From assembly GCA_013400975.1 (NCBI GenBank), contig WBMZ01011619.1, positions 1-64,000 of the forward strand: a stretch of DNA of 64,000 bases. Direction: 5' to 3'. Below are positions 26,601 through 39,679 of this stretch, one piece after another; position 1 is the first letter of the stretch, and each line of letters begins with the position of its first letter. A program made the position numbers and the translations under genes. The notes beneath the pieces are model-generated. The model searched no databases. It saw nothing but the letters and a program-made list of their open reading frames with translations, and was not told where the DNA came from. This DNA comes from Atrichornis clamosus. Lineage: Eukaryota; Chordata; Aves; Passeriformes; Menuridae.

Positions 26601-29600
26601 GACCATGCAGGGGGCAAAAAACTGACACTAGAAATTTTAGCAGTGCTCCAACCTGAAGCCAAACCTGCTGATTGCTGCCTTCTGCAAAGAAGCCTAAAAG
26701 AGTAAATAAATATCTAACAAGAGTCAAAAGCACTGCATGTCAAATAATATTAAATAAGACATTGCAACCTTCTGCTAAAAATCCTTCTTTAGTGTTTGAA
26801 GTGGTGGTACAGACATTTTTAAAAGAAGCTCTACAGCAAAAAGAAGCTCTGAAGAGCAACTAAAGCTGTGTTTTATTTACTGCCTCTTTTTTGTTTGCTT
26901 GTTTGTTTTTGTGAAAAAATGTACCATACTTCAGAGTTATTGTAAGAATTAATTAAGGAAAATAACATTATTATCTCAAGCAGTTTACAGAAGTGGGTTA
27001 AAATTATCTTGATTGTGTCTATTTTATGTGAGGACACCTAGAAGGGTAAACTTCATTTTCCAGACGCACCAGAAGGAAAGAATTAGAATCTTTTGCTCTG
27101 TTCTTTGATCAAATTGTAATTAACAAGAGGCCTTTTACATACCTAACACATCACATAGCATTGAGTCAGAGGTGAGGTTGTTTGGTAGTTTTTCATGTGA
27201 AAATGTATATGTTTCTATTTTGGTTTTTTTTTAATTTTATATTTAGAAGATTTTCTGATTTACAATGTTTGTTTTAGGAATACCACAATAGCCTCATAAA
27301 GGGATTTCATGCCAAATCACTGCTATGTATGTACTCTCAACCTCACTATAGATTTTATCTGGAAATATGTATGTGCATTCAGTCACTTGATGCAGAACAG
27401 CTCAACAGCAATCAGGAAACTTATTTTCAGTATCAAAGTGGAGTTACAATCTCTTCCCCTGAAAAGGTGTGCTTGCAGCCCATCACTGCATGCGACATCT
27501 GTAACTACATGAAGTCGGTGTCTGTCCCTGCAGTTATCTTGGAAGTCGATATCAGCACGATATTTCAGCCACAGTATGATATACAGCTCAAAGTATTCTT
27601 GCACTTTTGACAGATTTTAGTTTAATTTGCAAAGCTATACCCCTAAATATTTTGTATTTGTTGAATCATCCTTTAATTTTCAATTTATTATTTAGATACT
27701 TTGCCTATTTTCCATTTTAAAGTGTAGCCATTGCCCATTACTTTATTTGTCTTTGTTTTTATAATATACCATTTTCTGCAATGATCTCCCAGTCAAAAAT
27801 AAAAATTACTTTATCTACTGACTAATGTCAGTACCTTTGCAATATATTTCTCCTACAGAGAATCATAACTCAAATAACAGTGATGAGTTCAAAACAGCTT
27901 TATAAAAGGCATGCAACTAGACAAAAACATTTGTCAGCATAATTTCACATCTCTGCCATCTCTTTGGACAGGGACAGGAGGTTCATTTTCCAGCAGCATC
28001 TGAGGCAATGGCCTCCACTTTGTCTATAGGATTATTTGTGTCAAAGCAATTTTGCATGCTTTTCAGCCGTAATGCTTAAGGGCAGCTGAGATCTATGACA
28101 TTTTGCAGTTGCATGCTGGGAGGAGTAGTCCCCCACAGGGCATACTTCCCTTATTAAAGGGATTACAATCTCCCCATTTTCTGCATATCTGATTTAGATC
28201 TTCAGCTCCATGCAAGCTGCCAATGCAATCGCTCAGTTGGGCAACATTTGGATGTTTCTCTCTTAGGTTTTCCAGTCTGTTTTAATATACAATATCTGTT
28301 CTGTTCAGACCTTGGCTATGTTGAACTTTCTTTTCTGGAACTGCAAAATATCATAAGTTTGGCTGCCTAGCACCACTGTCTAATGTAATACTCCCTAACC
28401 CGTCTTTAAAAAGCCTGCCAAAGTCAGATTACTGCAAACAAGAAGATCAGATATGTCTAATATAACTTTAGAAAAACCATGTGCTGTTTCCTCTTGCTGT
28501 TATTGTTCTGGAAAGAAAAGCAGCAACAAAAGGATTTGACATCTACTGTCTGCTCTGGTAGTTGCTGTGGCTACTTAGAAGAAATAGATATAGTGCATAT
28601 GGCAGTTCTACAGGACATCTACATTTATTTTAATACAAATTCTAATTAGCCTGCAAGTCTCATTTACAACCCTATATTGCTTTCTTCACAAAAACAAAAC
28701 AAAATCTAAAACTTTCAGAATGCATTATCTTTCTTTATTGAAAGTACTCATACGTGACACTACCAAAGAGTTTTCCACCACAGTTAGAGGAAATGCCTCC
28801 TTCTATTTCTCTGCCAATGTAACACAAAAATGGTCACAGCAGTGGCTCAGGAAAGGTTTGTTTTTCAGATGCAGACTTTTCTGTTTCTCACTGAAGTACA
28901 CTCATTTAATCATTGAAATAATACTTTGAATTATAAATGTAAAAACAACTGAAAATATGTCCTGTGTATCCTCAGATAGAAACCTCCTGACTTCAAGAAA
29001 ATTTTTAAGTTAACTAAGTTTAGAGATATTAGTAAGGTTAATCAGATAATGGATTTTTTTGTGAGAGATGGACAAAGCCCTCAAATTTCATGGAGCTGTG
29101 AAAAAAACCCATGAGAGTAATATTACTCTAGCTCATTATCATGTCCACAGCGCCAAAAAAATAACTGTCAAAGTCCATTGTGCTACAAATAACCCTTTTT
29201 TCCTGTTATTAAAATGGATATTACAAGGGATTGTTCACAGCTGTGCAAAATATCTCCAGCTAGTACAATAATTATTCTATAGTTATGAAGGTTCCCGCAT
29301 TTTATTTCCAGGTTCTTCTTCAGGTGTGCAGTCAGTTTCATGAAAGGACAAGTTTAAGAGAAGCTAACAGTGATGCTGAAGCCAGCAAGAGGAATGGCTA
29401 TTTTGAATCACTTCAATTTGGAAATTTTTGATGTAAATCTGTGGGACTGACCAAGGGCAAAGAATGTAGACCTTGGCCACGTTTGTTTGGCACCAGTGAG
29501 CTAAAAACCTCACAGAGAAGGAGAATTGTATCTCTGCAATGTTCAGACTACCTTCCCTTTTGCACTTCTTATGAGCTCTGAACACCATCCCCTTAAGTGA

Positions 29601-29920
29601 AGTGATCATCTCCACAATGCTTTGGGAGAAATCTGAGCTTTGTATGTGAACCTCTCTCCATCAGAAGAAATCACACCAAAAACACATCTACCTGTGAGGA
29701 GTGTACAAAAATAACAGATTCATCCTGGGTATTTATTCTGCAAGCAATGTTTGATACACAGTCCCTGAAGGGAAAGAATTGCAAACAAGACACCTTCTGG
29801 GAATTTCTGCAACACAGCATGCCTTTGCTCCTGAAGTACTGGACATGCCAAAGGCATGATATTCTTTCCATGTTTTGTGCTGAGTGTATCTTGAAAAGTT
29901 TCAAACTTAAATTTTAGCCA
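23674..29920. other. Unique non-coding sequence, 6.2 kb
   Basis: No transposon or complete gene is seen. Open frames reach about 93 codons (27329-27610), overlapping others on both strands. A 56-base interval at 24708-24763 has good splice-site context and is listed separately as a weak exon candidate. Nothing else in this stretch could be assigned. Confidence 0.55.
24708..24763 (+). other. Weak exon-like interval with strong splice sites
   Basis: A pyrimidine-rich acceptor (gcatttttttcag) ends at 24707, and an ideal donor (cag then gtaagt) starts at 24764. Of the three frames only the one starting at 24709 is open through the interval, encoding about 18 residues that match nothing I recognise. 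Such pseudo-exons arise by chance in tens of kilobases of non-coding DNA. Conservation or RNA-seq would decide. Confidence 0.2.
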
Positions 29921-30063
29921 GAATGCCTTAGCTCAGTTGGTTGAGCACAGTGCTAGTAACGCCAAGGTTACGGATTCGATCCCTGTACGGGCCATTCACT
30001 CAAGAGCGGGACTCAATGATCCTTTTGGGTCCCTTCCAACTTAGAATGTTCTGTGATTCTGTG
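29921..30063 (+). mobile_element. tRNA-Ile-derived SINE (TguSINE1-like)
   Basis: The head, 29922-29994, aligns along its whole length to tRNA-Ile, with an A-box tagctcagttgg at 29929-29940 and a B-box-like ggattcgatccc at 29972-29983. The acceptor-stem 5' bases are degraded, one base is missing in the D arm, and the anticodon position reads agt instead of aat, so it is not a working tRNA. The following 69 bases end in a CR1-type tail: actcaatgatccttttgg, then cccttccaac, then two ttctgtga-like octamers. This head-plus-CR1-tail design is that of passerine SINEs mobilised in trans by CR1 LINEs, and fits what I remember of TguSINE1. The internal A and B boxes are the polymerase III promoter of the family. 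Drift makes activity of this copy unlikely. Confidence 0.88.
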
Positions 30064-33000
30064 AAAATGGATGTGAAGTGACTGAAAAATACAGTGCACT
30101 GCTAACAGGATAGCTAGCTCTTCAGCTCCCAGCCAACTTCTCCCCAGACCCTGGTGAGTGTCATGCTGACACCACCACAGAATTAAAAACATGCATCTTT
30201 TATAGTTTGCATCACCCTAACCTCCTCTCCCTAAGTGCTTGCCCTTCCTTATCACCTCCTGAGAGACTCACTGTTGGCAGGGTCTGTCGCGGGTGCTGGT
30301 GCTCCCTTGTGCATGGTTTGAAGGTCAATCATGTGTGTTTATGTGTCTCTCAGGTGGGTTCTCGAGGTAAAAACACAGCCAGTTCTGCAGCACTCAGAGA
30401 GCAGCAGCTGTCTGGCTGGAAACAGGCAGCTACACTGGGTGTGCCCAGGCAGAGTAAGTGCATCTCCATCGAGCCAACCTGCACGTGCTGCCTATCCCAC
30501 AGCCTTTGGTGGAGTCCTTACTTGCCACTACACAAGCAGGGAGTTACTAAGCCCCGATCATTACATCCCTTGGGATGCATTTGTATAATCCATGGAAATA
30601 GGACTGCAGAATTCTCCATGCCTTAGTACTGGCCCTGTAATCTCTAGATAAATACTGCTTCTGCTAGCAAGCTTTCATCAATTAAAACAATATGCTCAAA
30701 AATATTTAATGGTCCCCATGCTAATCTCAGTCAATACTCAGTTTCTGAACACTCTGTGGCCAAACTAACAGATACAGATAATAAATCAGTGCTTTGAAAA
30801 TAAATAAATAAATACGAAAACTGTTTCTGTGATTAGACAAACATTTCAGTGGGTATATGAATCTTGCTAACATGACACTCACAGTATAAGACAGATATGG
30901 ATTTTTCCACATTAAGGTCTTAGGATATCCCATCAGTCCACTCCTCAGACAATTAGCGTATTAGCTAAATTTGCTGACAGGCATTCTGTGTGAGATTTAT
31001 ATCTCCTTTCAGTCCAAGTGAAATATTTGTCTTTCTGCAATGTTTTCCAAGAACATACAGCATGTTTGAGAACTTTACTGTCCTATTTTGATAACTAAGT
31101 CCAAAACTAAGCTTGAAATGAATTGCCCAGCCCAGTTCTCATGAAATGTCAAACTGAAGCTGGCAAAGTAAGATAACAGATCATAAAGGTGGCATTCTCA
31201 GGGACCTAACTGGTGCTGTTATGCTTTAGGCTCTCTCCATTGCTATACTGTGTATCCTTACTTGGAGGGGTTTATAACTTGGCTGCAAAAATGTTTTCTG
31301 GGCGAAACTTGGCAGCCAAAGTCTTAACTTGAGTTAATACATTTCAAATACATTTGAAAACAAATTTCCACAAAAATAAAGAGAAAAATCTGTCTACAGT
31401 GAGCCTTTGAGCAATGCATAGTCAAACTGCTAAGTTGATCTGGCAAGCTGCAATACACCCGGGTGCAAGCCCTGAGGGTTAGCTCTGCCCATCCTGCCAC
31501 TGTTCCCACAGAGGAATCAACATCAGACCTGCTTTCACCCTGAAAAAGGCAGGTCTCTCCCACAGGCTCAGTTGAATTAGATGTGGGCGTTTGGAAGAAG
31601 CCACCATGATTGCAGGAGGAGACAGGGCTGAAAAAGCTTGTCCTTGGAGTGGCTTCAGGCATAGGGGTAAGAAGTCAGGATCACGGTCTTGCCCCCACTC
31701 ATGAAAGTCTGTGGCAGAGCTGGGGCCCAACCCTTCCACGGAAAAAAGATTTAATGGCTCCTCATTTAGTGGGATTTGCACACACTCTTCTAGCATTCAC
31801 ACCTTCTGTGATCACAGAAAGAGTAAATAAAGTCACAACAGCCATACCTCCTTCAGTAGCGTTTTTCCTGCAAGACTGTCCAAGCAAGTCAGGTATTTGT
31901 TAAGCCTCTTGAGATTCCCAGTACAGGACACACTGCAGACTGTTACCTGTTTCACAAATAGACCATCACACAAGGAAGCAAAGTACTTTAAAGTCCCTCA
32001 CAGTCAGAAGAAATTAAGCTCTAGCCCACTTACCTGCTCCTTTAATGGTGTTTCAGGCACAGTAGACAGTTTTCAGCTTTCTTAAGATAGTTTGTGATTC
32101 TCAGTGACTTTAAAAAGGTCTTGAACCTGGACCTATTCCAGAGACCCTGCAGAGCAAAGAGCCACTAATCTCACCTGAATATGTGAAATATGGAAGGAAC
32201 TCCTCTATTTTCCTGGCCAGAGCCAGATACTGCTTGTTTGTATTGCAGCATTGTGCTATATGGCCAGGATATATGGTATGGCTGGACCATCTGTGTGAGG
32301 CTGTGTGGAAGACTGGGAAGGACTCGTGTACTCTCACCTTGTTTTTATTCATCAAAAATTATAGCCTTTTGTGAACTAAAGATATTTTGTTAATTAAAGC
32401 TAAATTCAGGAGAGAGAAAAAAATCTTCTGATTAATAAGAAAGAAATGCAGAAATTTCAAAACAATTCATTTCAGCATTTCCAAAATGACATGTTTTGTT
32501 TTTCTGGATTAGATTCAAAAAGGACATTAAACAATAATCCATAAAAAAACCCACAAGAAACAAAACACCAATGAAAAGCAAACCATCCAGAGAAAAAAAT
32601 GATTGAATATAGCCCATAGTTTGGGCCCTCTGTTTGCATATGAGGAGGATTTTGAACATGCTATCTTCCTGGAGAGGGCACTCATTCACCTTTGAACAAG
32701 ACAGTCATTCTGACTTGTCCTTTCTGTCGCCATGAAAGTTTATCTGCTTCAAACCACCCCAGAATTCCCAACATCTGGGTGGTTAGGAGGTGGGTACACA
32801 GCCTTGGTTAAACATTCCTACTCTGACTCAAGCTCAAACAAAAAGCGTCTCTATATTCTTCTTCTCAGGCATAAAGTAAGAAAAAGAACAACAGGCAAAA
32901 ATTCTGAAGCCACATAATCTTAATTTCCATTTTGGCCACTGAGCTGAGGAATCACGTAATGGACTGAATGAAATCTCATAGATAAATGCAGGTTTTTACA

Positions 33001-36000
33001 AATCTGTATACTTTCACAAAAAATACCCATCTTTAGTTCCTCAAAATTGTCAAATGAAACTTCATTTCATTAACTCTGTGGGAAACAAGTTCAAACAATG
33101 ACTTTCACAGAAGATTTAATGAGGTAACGTTGTTCTAGTAGATCCAGAGAGTAGATTTATAATCTAGAAGATCTTGAAGAATTAGCTATTGACATCTAAC
33201 TTTATAGTATTGTGAAGAAATTATGAATTTCTAGGGGGCAGCATATAAATGTAGACAAGAAACATCAAGGTCAACGCCTGGTTTTACAGTGGGTAGGTAA
33301 ATCAGTTGTTGATGCTATGAATCCAGCCATTTCTGTTCAACACAGCTCCTGAGACATTAACTATTATTAAATTAAGTTTCTGGAAACATTTGACTAGATC
33401 TCTATGTCAGATACATCTTTTGACCCAATTATCTACTCAAAGTAGCTGGTAGTAGAAAATACTATTTCACATGTCTTTCAGCGCAAGAGGTCTCAGAAAT
33501 TGCTTTTTTACCAGTTCCCAGTGCCCAAGCAGAGAATCTCCTCTGGAGAGTTCATCCAGATTTACCTCTCCAACTTTTTCTGCTTGTTTCTTTCTGTGCA
33601 CGTGTAGAAAATGATGTTATATGTACACTAAACTATAGGTCTTCCTTAGTTTTGAATTGTACCAAGATAAGTTTGCAATTTTTTCTTGCACAAGACACAC
33701 CAGTGTTAAAAAAAATGGACCACCTCCATTTTTTGGAATCTCAGTACGAATTAGTTTCAGCCATGTGTGAAATTAAATCAAACATACGAATTTAAAAAAT
33801 TAAATAAAGAAAACCCTGATATCTTTATCTAAGGAATTTCATGGATGCCACCCTTAAAGATAACTGCAATACAAAGAAATGGTGAGGTCAAATGTTGAAC
33901 ATATTATAAGAAAATGAAGTTGATGTGTGTAATCTAATATAAACACTGTTAATTGTTTGTTTTTCTTGGTATTCTTATGCTCATTCTCTCTCCAAGTCAC
34001 TTGGCGTTCATTCCTCAGTAAACCAATTACTTCAGGGCTCTATTAGATTTACATTCACTGCTCTTAGTCAGCTCTCTTATACTCATGAAACCTTACTCAT
34101 GATGTGCTAGAAAAAGCCTGAAAAGAATTGAAATCTAGGGGATTAGCCAGGTTTGATAGAAGATGTTAAACTGAACCGCTGCTAAAGTCAGTCTTTTCAG
34201 GGCTGCAGGGAAGTCCTTTAGAGGCACTCAGACCTTAACTTGCTGTGACTGCAGCGGCAGTGTTCAAATGCTTACGGCAGGATGGAGAGCTTACAACTGT
34301 TCCTCACCATTTTAGGTTTCTCTTCATGTTTGTCACCAATCAGCTCAGACACTGGACATCAGTACATCCCTGCACGTGGCTGACTGGAGCAGAGATACCA
34401 GTGGAGGGTCAGGACATGAGAGGGCATGAGGAGAGCCTCCTGACTAATGAAGACCTCTGAAAGTTCAACCATGCTCATCAGCTGCACCCTTACAAAATGC
34501 CTAACATCATTCAAGCTCCTTTGGAAGGAAGCTGAGTTACAATCTTCTCATAGGAGATAAAACCAGTAGCTTAAAATTAGTTATAATTATTAAGCTTGAC
34601 AGCCTTTGAGGTGGCTGCCATTTTGTCTTCACCAAGTTGGAAGAGGACTGCTCAGCATTGGTATTTTTCTTTGCCTCTGCACTTAGTGTTTTTTCTCGCT
34701 CTTTCTCTCTCAATGTAATAAGATAAAATTTTATTACAAGCTCTGCTATAATTTCTCAACAATCTGAGAGGATAACCACAGCTGCAGTTTTGAGGTTACC
34801 AGCAATTTCTGTTACTGGCAACTTTCCATCAGCCTTGTTAAGAAAGTTGCCACAATTTTACCACAAATAGTAAGTCTGTGACATGCTCCAGAATTTGCAT
34901 ACAATTGCCACTAGCTTACCAAAGTGATCATTTCTGTTAACAATAGCTCTCTGAAACTGCTTGAAAATCAGGCTTCAGCCAAGCCAATCTGGTTTACATT
35001 ATACAAAGTATTTTAATGTGAAACCTTTTAGTAGAAATCATCACTAGAGTCACTTTGAGATCATGCCTCCTGATCATGCAAGACTTGAAAAACTAATTGT
35101 ATACTTGCTTTTTGGATTATTTGTACTGCTTTGTCCACACACACACAAAATTCATTGGCAGCATGTTTAGCCAAAATTTAAGTGCAAGTTATTTTGTTAA
35201 CATTATTAAAATGCATGTTCAGCAAATCTATTTGGCTGCATTAGCTCATACATTCATGTAGCTTCTGAGTCCTTACAATGTTAGTAGTAGTTCAGAAGAA
35301 AATCTGTACTAAATTGTGTTTATGTTCCCTTTTGATTTCATAGGTTAAGTAGATCTTATATACAAAGTCAATTACAAAAAATCTAAATCTATTATTTGTA
35401 GTGATTTTTAGAACCACGTAAAACTGGCTTGGATAAGGATTTTGAATGAAAGGTGCTAAAACTTCACCTAAATTGATTAATTTGGGTACAGTTTCAGTTT
35501 GTAATAACTTATTTTGCTGAACACAACTGAAACACTGTGAATCACCATAGTTTTCAGTACATTATTTCTTTTGGTATATCTCTGGAAGTATAAAATTAAT
35601 TCTCCAAGATAAATTACAGTTTAATTAATGATTTTAAGTTGAGGCATTCTTCCTGTAGTCCACAAGCCTCACACTTTCATTTGAGTTATATTTTCAAAAA
35701 GACTAAATATTAACAAGCTTTCTGTAGAAAGCTAAATAAGTGATATTTGTTACCAAAGCTGTTTTTGCAGTGAGTTCAGTCATTTGGCATGACGTTTCTC
35801 AGAGGCACATGTAAATTGGGTGTGTCATTACATGCACATTTTGCTTATACTCATGCTTCTTCTTGTGTAATGAGTTAACATATCTCTGAGAAGTGTGGAA
35901 CAATTTAAATGTTCTAAAGGGTTGTGGTTTTGATCTAAGAAATTGTGTCTGGTCATACAGGAAAAGTCCTTCCTAAAATACTAAGGAATTTTTGTTTTTA

Positions 36001-38931
36001 ATAACAAAAAACTCACCTATTCAGCAAGTTTTAATTTTTTTTCAGAGCAGTCTGACAATATATCAAATTGTCCAGTCATTAAATGCTGACACTATAATGA
36101 AGCCGCCTTCTCTCATGATTATATTATTCTCTCCATTACTGAAAAGACTTCAGCCCAACCATCCATTTAATAGAGTTTTCTTTACTAAAAAGTAATATAT
36201 TTTACTGATAAAAATTGAACCAGTCTGTTCTTCAGGCTGAAAATTAATTTTCCAAACTTCTGCTATTTTAAAGGCTGGCACAATGGCAAATCTACAAATC
36301 CCAACTAATTTCACTGGTGTTGGATGTCCTTGAAACAAAACAGATGCTGGAGCTCTTTTTCTGTACTGCTTAATGTGAAATTTTGGATTCTGGAAACCAG
36401 TTAGAAGTCATAGGACAATTACTGAGAGCTTTCACTTATATCACCTTTCAGCCTTTAACTAGCATTAGACTGCTTAATTTTGAATGGATATAAAGCACAT
36501 CAAGACCTCTCACTCCTCATTCTTTTCCTTCTGACAGTGGAATGCTAAAAGAACAAAAGCGTTGTCAATAAATGGACAAACACTGAGATGAAAAATATGT
36601 AAGCATTTGCTTCCAAGATCTTTAGCTTAGGAATCATTGCAATTTTTTTAATATCAAGATTTGTAACATTAATGCCAGTCACAGATGATCATGTAACATC
36701 CAGCTTGGGCATGCTGATAGAAGAGATTGCTTTCATAAATCTTAAGAGTAAATGAACTGGTCTCCAGGTAATGAAGGTCTTGAGTATAAGTAAAATATTT
36801 CCTCATAATGATTCATCTTGTTAAGAAGTTATTTCCTCCTGACTCAAGGGCAAGTTAAATTTGGCACATAACACAGTAGTGTTTAGACTAAATGCAGTCT
36901 TAATTAGCTCTATTAGGACAGTCTTTTAGCGTTCTGTGACCATGAAGATGACTTCAAAAATCCTCTGACTACATTTTTGATACAGTATCAGGTGCTATAT
37001 TATTAGTACTGTGGCACTCTTTCTTCACTTTCAGACTGGGGTTGAGGTACCCTCTTGCCTATGGGCTTAAGTCTATCCCATACTACTAAAAAATGCCCAA
37101 CAACTTAAAACACTACGAAGAAATATGGACTTGAATGGCTTTCTTTACCCAAAGAAAGTGGAAAAGTTATGACCATATTAGTGAGTTAGGAGTTTTCCCC
37201 ACTCATAGTAATACATTTATAAACCAAAAGAGTTTCTTGGTGGACTTACAACATTTTGATTTTGATTTTGATTGCTCTTCAAAAAGTGGACAAGTTTTAT
37301 ATATGTCTTGCAGGTTTCTGTAGACAAGGTGTAGTACTGCAGAGACACACCATGTTCCTGGCTCCCAAAGAAGTATTTAATCCTTACTTTCTTCCTCTTT
37401 TCTAGTTTTGACCCTTCTTGCCACCTATTTATAATCAAGTTGATTTAATTAAAACATCTTTCAGCAGATCAGCCTTCTGGTCTGTCTCTAAATTACCCTG
37501 TTAATATGGTCTCCTAATCAGACTGCTGGAGCTGTGTATGAATTCCTACTTTTCTCAGAACAATACAGTATATATTGTTACGACAAAATTTTAAAAGCAG
37601 CAATGTAGCATTAAATTAGAATGCAACTATTCAGTCTCCATGGCACAAAGCAATAACCTGTAGTTGTATTCCTCCAGAAAATATCTCCTTCTTGAAATGC
37701 TTGGGCTACCTTTTTTGGCATGAAAGAATTGACTGTTGTTTCCTTAAATATATCAACATGCACGAAATTAATCACAATGCAATCAGCACAGACCTTGTTC
37801 TAACTTACCTTAATCTGCACAAGTCCACTTTGCAAGGACTTCTGGTGGATTCTGTCATGATGCACCCTTGAAACAGGGTAGTCCCTTCAATCACTAGTCA
37901 CTGCTCTAAATCTCACTGCTCTTCTGTGAGGTGACTCTGTGTTTCTCCAGTCCCACACTCAAATGTCTTTTCTTTGTCCTAGAAACTCAGAAGCTTGATT
38001 ATATACATCACATTTCACATGATCTCCTAACCAGATGCAACAATCAACCCAAAGTCACGTAAAAAACACCAAATGAGGCAAACCTCCTTCTGATGATTCA
38101 GTCTTGTTTCATATTTTTCAACTCAGAATAATAATTTGCAATTCTCTTTAAAAAGGAATTTGTTTTATAATCTGCACAGAGTGCCTAAGCACCATTTACC
38201 CACTTTGCCACAGCTCTAGCCATTCACTCTAAGTATTTAACAAAGAAGTGCATTCAATTTCCAAGACAACCTGCTGCTTTTATTCTAATTCACATCATCA
38301 TTAGGATATTTTACTGTCTAATCCAAACAGAGAAACCATAGAGAAGATAAACAGAAAGAGATCACAGAAAAGAAATTGGGCATCACAGATAGAAAACAGT
38401 AAGTCTGAAAACTAGTCTCTGATGAGTTCTCAACCACCAGTGTTTACTGTGTCTGTGAAATGGTTGTGCATTTTATCTCAGGTGCTGCTTCAGTCAGTGC
38501 TTCCCTCGTACTGTCCCTAAGAGCAACTCTTCAAAAGATTGGCTGATACCAGGTAGTTAAGAAGACATTAAAAATGTTGCTTAAGACTACAGAAGGCAAA
38601 ATGCTTCTGTATATAGGCCTATATGTTTGAACAAGATCATTCAAGAGACTCCTTCCACTTCCATATTTCCATTTCAAACTTTTCTTGCTGTTACATACCT
38701 GTAATATCTACGCTGCTTCTGTTTATGCTCATGTAATACTTACACAAAGTTTGTCTACAAATAGATTTCCTAAATGCCCTTACCTGCATCTGATTAGGAA
38801 GCCCATCCCAGAGTGTCACTGGGCCATATTCACCCCTGACACATCTACATAAGACTGAAATTCAGTCTCTGAACTTGGCATGTTTTAAGTGGTTCTTTGC
38901 TAATCACTGAGTGTCCTGTAATTTAAATTAC
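30064..38931. other. Long transposon-free non-coding sequence, 8.9 kb
   Basis: This is the longest stretch without any transposon I recognise. It holds no supported gene. Open frames reach at most 139 codons (30207-30626, overlapped by another frame at 30331-30588), in a slightly GC-richer patch at 30200-30600. The pair 31324-31662 and 31479-31796 overlap each other on the minus strand and another frame on the plus strand, which points to base composition. A TTTTGA triplet repeat lies at 37255-37272. Absence of repeats over this length could mean conserved regulatory DNA, but old repeats could also be missed by eye. Confidence 0.5.
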
Positions 38932-39509
38932 TGGGTCTGACCGAGATAAAGTTCACCTTTCCCTTAGCAGTCCTCACAGTGCTGTGCTTTGCACTGGTAG
39001 CTGGAGGGGTGTTGGTAACATGCCAGTGTTTTGGCTACTGCTGAGCAGCGCTGCCCCTCTAACATTACTTCCCCCATCAGGAGGGCTGGGAGTGGGCAAG
39101 ATCCTGGGAGGGGACACAACCAAGCCAGCTCACCCCAATCAACCAAAGGGATATTCCATACTATATGACATCAACTCAGATATAAAAGCTAAGGGAGAAA
39201 GGAGGAAGGGGGGGCATTTGTTACTCTGCAATTTTTGCCTTCCCGAGGAGCACTCTGCATGCTGAGGACCTGCTTCCCGGGAAGTGTCCGAACATCGCTC
39301 GCTGATGGGAAGTGGAGATTATCTTCTCTTTCTGCTTGTGCATGTGCAAACTCTTGCTTTGTTTCCTTTTTTTTCTGCTCTTAGTAAACTGCTTTTATCT
39401 CAACCTATGAGTTGTTTTTCATCTTATTCTCTCCCCTACCCCACTGGGAAGGGGAATGATAGAGTGGCGTAGTGGGCACCTGGCAACCAGCCAAGGCCAA
39501 ACCACTACA
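38932..39509 (+). mobile_element. Solo LTR of an avian endogenous retrovirus
   Basis: The 578-bp element begins TG and ends CA. Its order of blocks matches a common avian ERV LTR: a start resembling ctgggatagagttaa (38935-38955), the cagtgctgtgctttg block (38978-38992), gtgttttggctactgctgagcagcgct (39025-39052), the caaagggatattccata block (39144-39160), a TATA-like tataaaag at 39181-39188, a polyadenylation-signal variant agtaaa near 39382, tttatctcaacc (39393-39404), and a closing block around ccactggga. Five-base flanks attac (38927-38931) and attag (39510-39514) agree at four positions, as expected of an aged 5-bp target duplication. No viral gene lies on either side, so it is a solo LTR left by recombination. 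Its last 75 bases are inside the duplicated segment around the gap at 39557. Confidence 0.85.
39181..39188 (+). promoter_or_regulatory. TATA-like box of the solo LTR
   Basis: The motif tataaaag sits near the middle of the LTR at the place where avian LTRs of this design carry their promoter TATA box (U3). About 200 bases downstream lies an agtaaa polyadenylation-signal variant, consistent with U3-R-U5 order. Whether it is still used is unknown. Confidence 0.55.
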
Positions 39510-39679
39510 ATTAGGAAGAAATCCAGAGTAAACTCTTCCCCGTTGCTATCAGTAGANCCTACCCCACTGGGAAGGGGAATGATAGAGTGGCGTAGTGGGC
39601 ACCTGGCAACCAGCCAAGGCCAAACCACTACAATTAGGAAGAAATCCAGAGTAAACTCTTCCCCGTTGCTATCAGTAGA
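39435..39679. repeat. Perfect 122-bp direct repeat flanking a 1-N gap
   Basis: Bases 39435-39556 and 39558-39679 are identical over 122 bases and are separated only by an N at 39557. The copy contains the last 75 bases of the solo LTR and about 47 bases of flanking sequence. A perfect duplicate abutting a gap is the signature of two contig ends that overlap but were not merged, so the second copy is probably an assembly artefact. Frames crossing it (39419-39886 - and 39456-39725 +) are therefore unreliable. Confidence 0.9.
39557..39557. other. Assembly gap (single N)
   Basis: This is the only ambiguous base I saw in the window. It marks a contig join or an unresolved position between two identical 122-bp sequences. 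Confidence 0.97.

Noticed and set aside
29922..29994. Functional tRNA-Ile gene
   Set aside because: The acceptor stem is mismatched, one D-arm base is missing, the anticodon triplet is changed, and a CR1-type tail follows directly. It is a SINE head.
34560..35960. Possible conserved enhancer-like sequence by general appearance
   Set aside because: Nothing specific can be shown from one sequence. Kept only as part of the repeat-free stretch finding.
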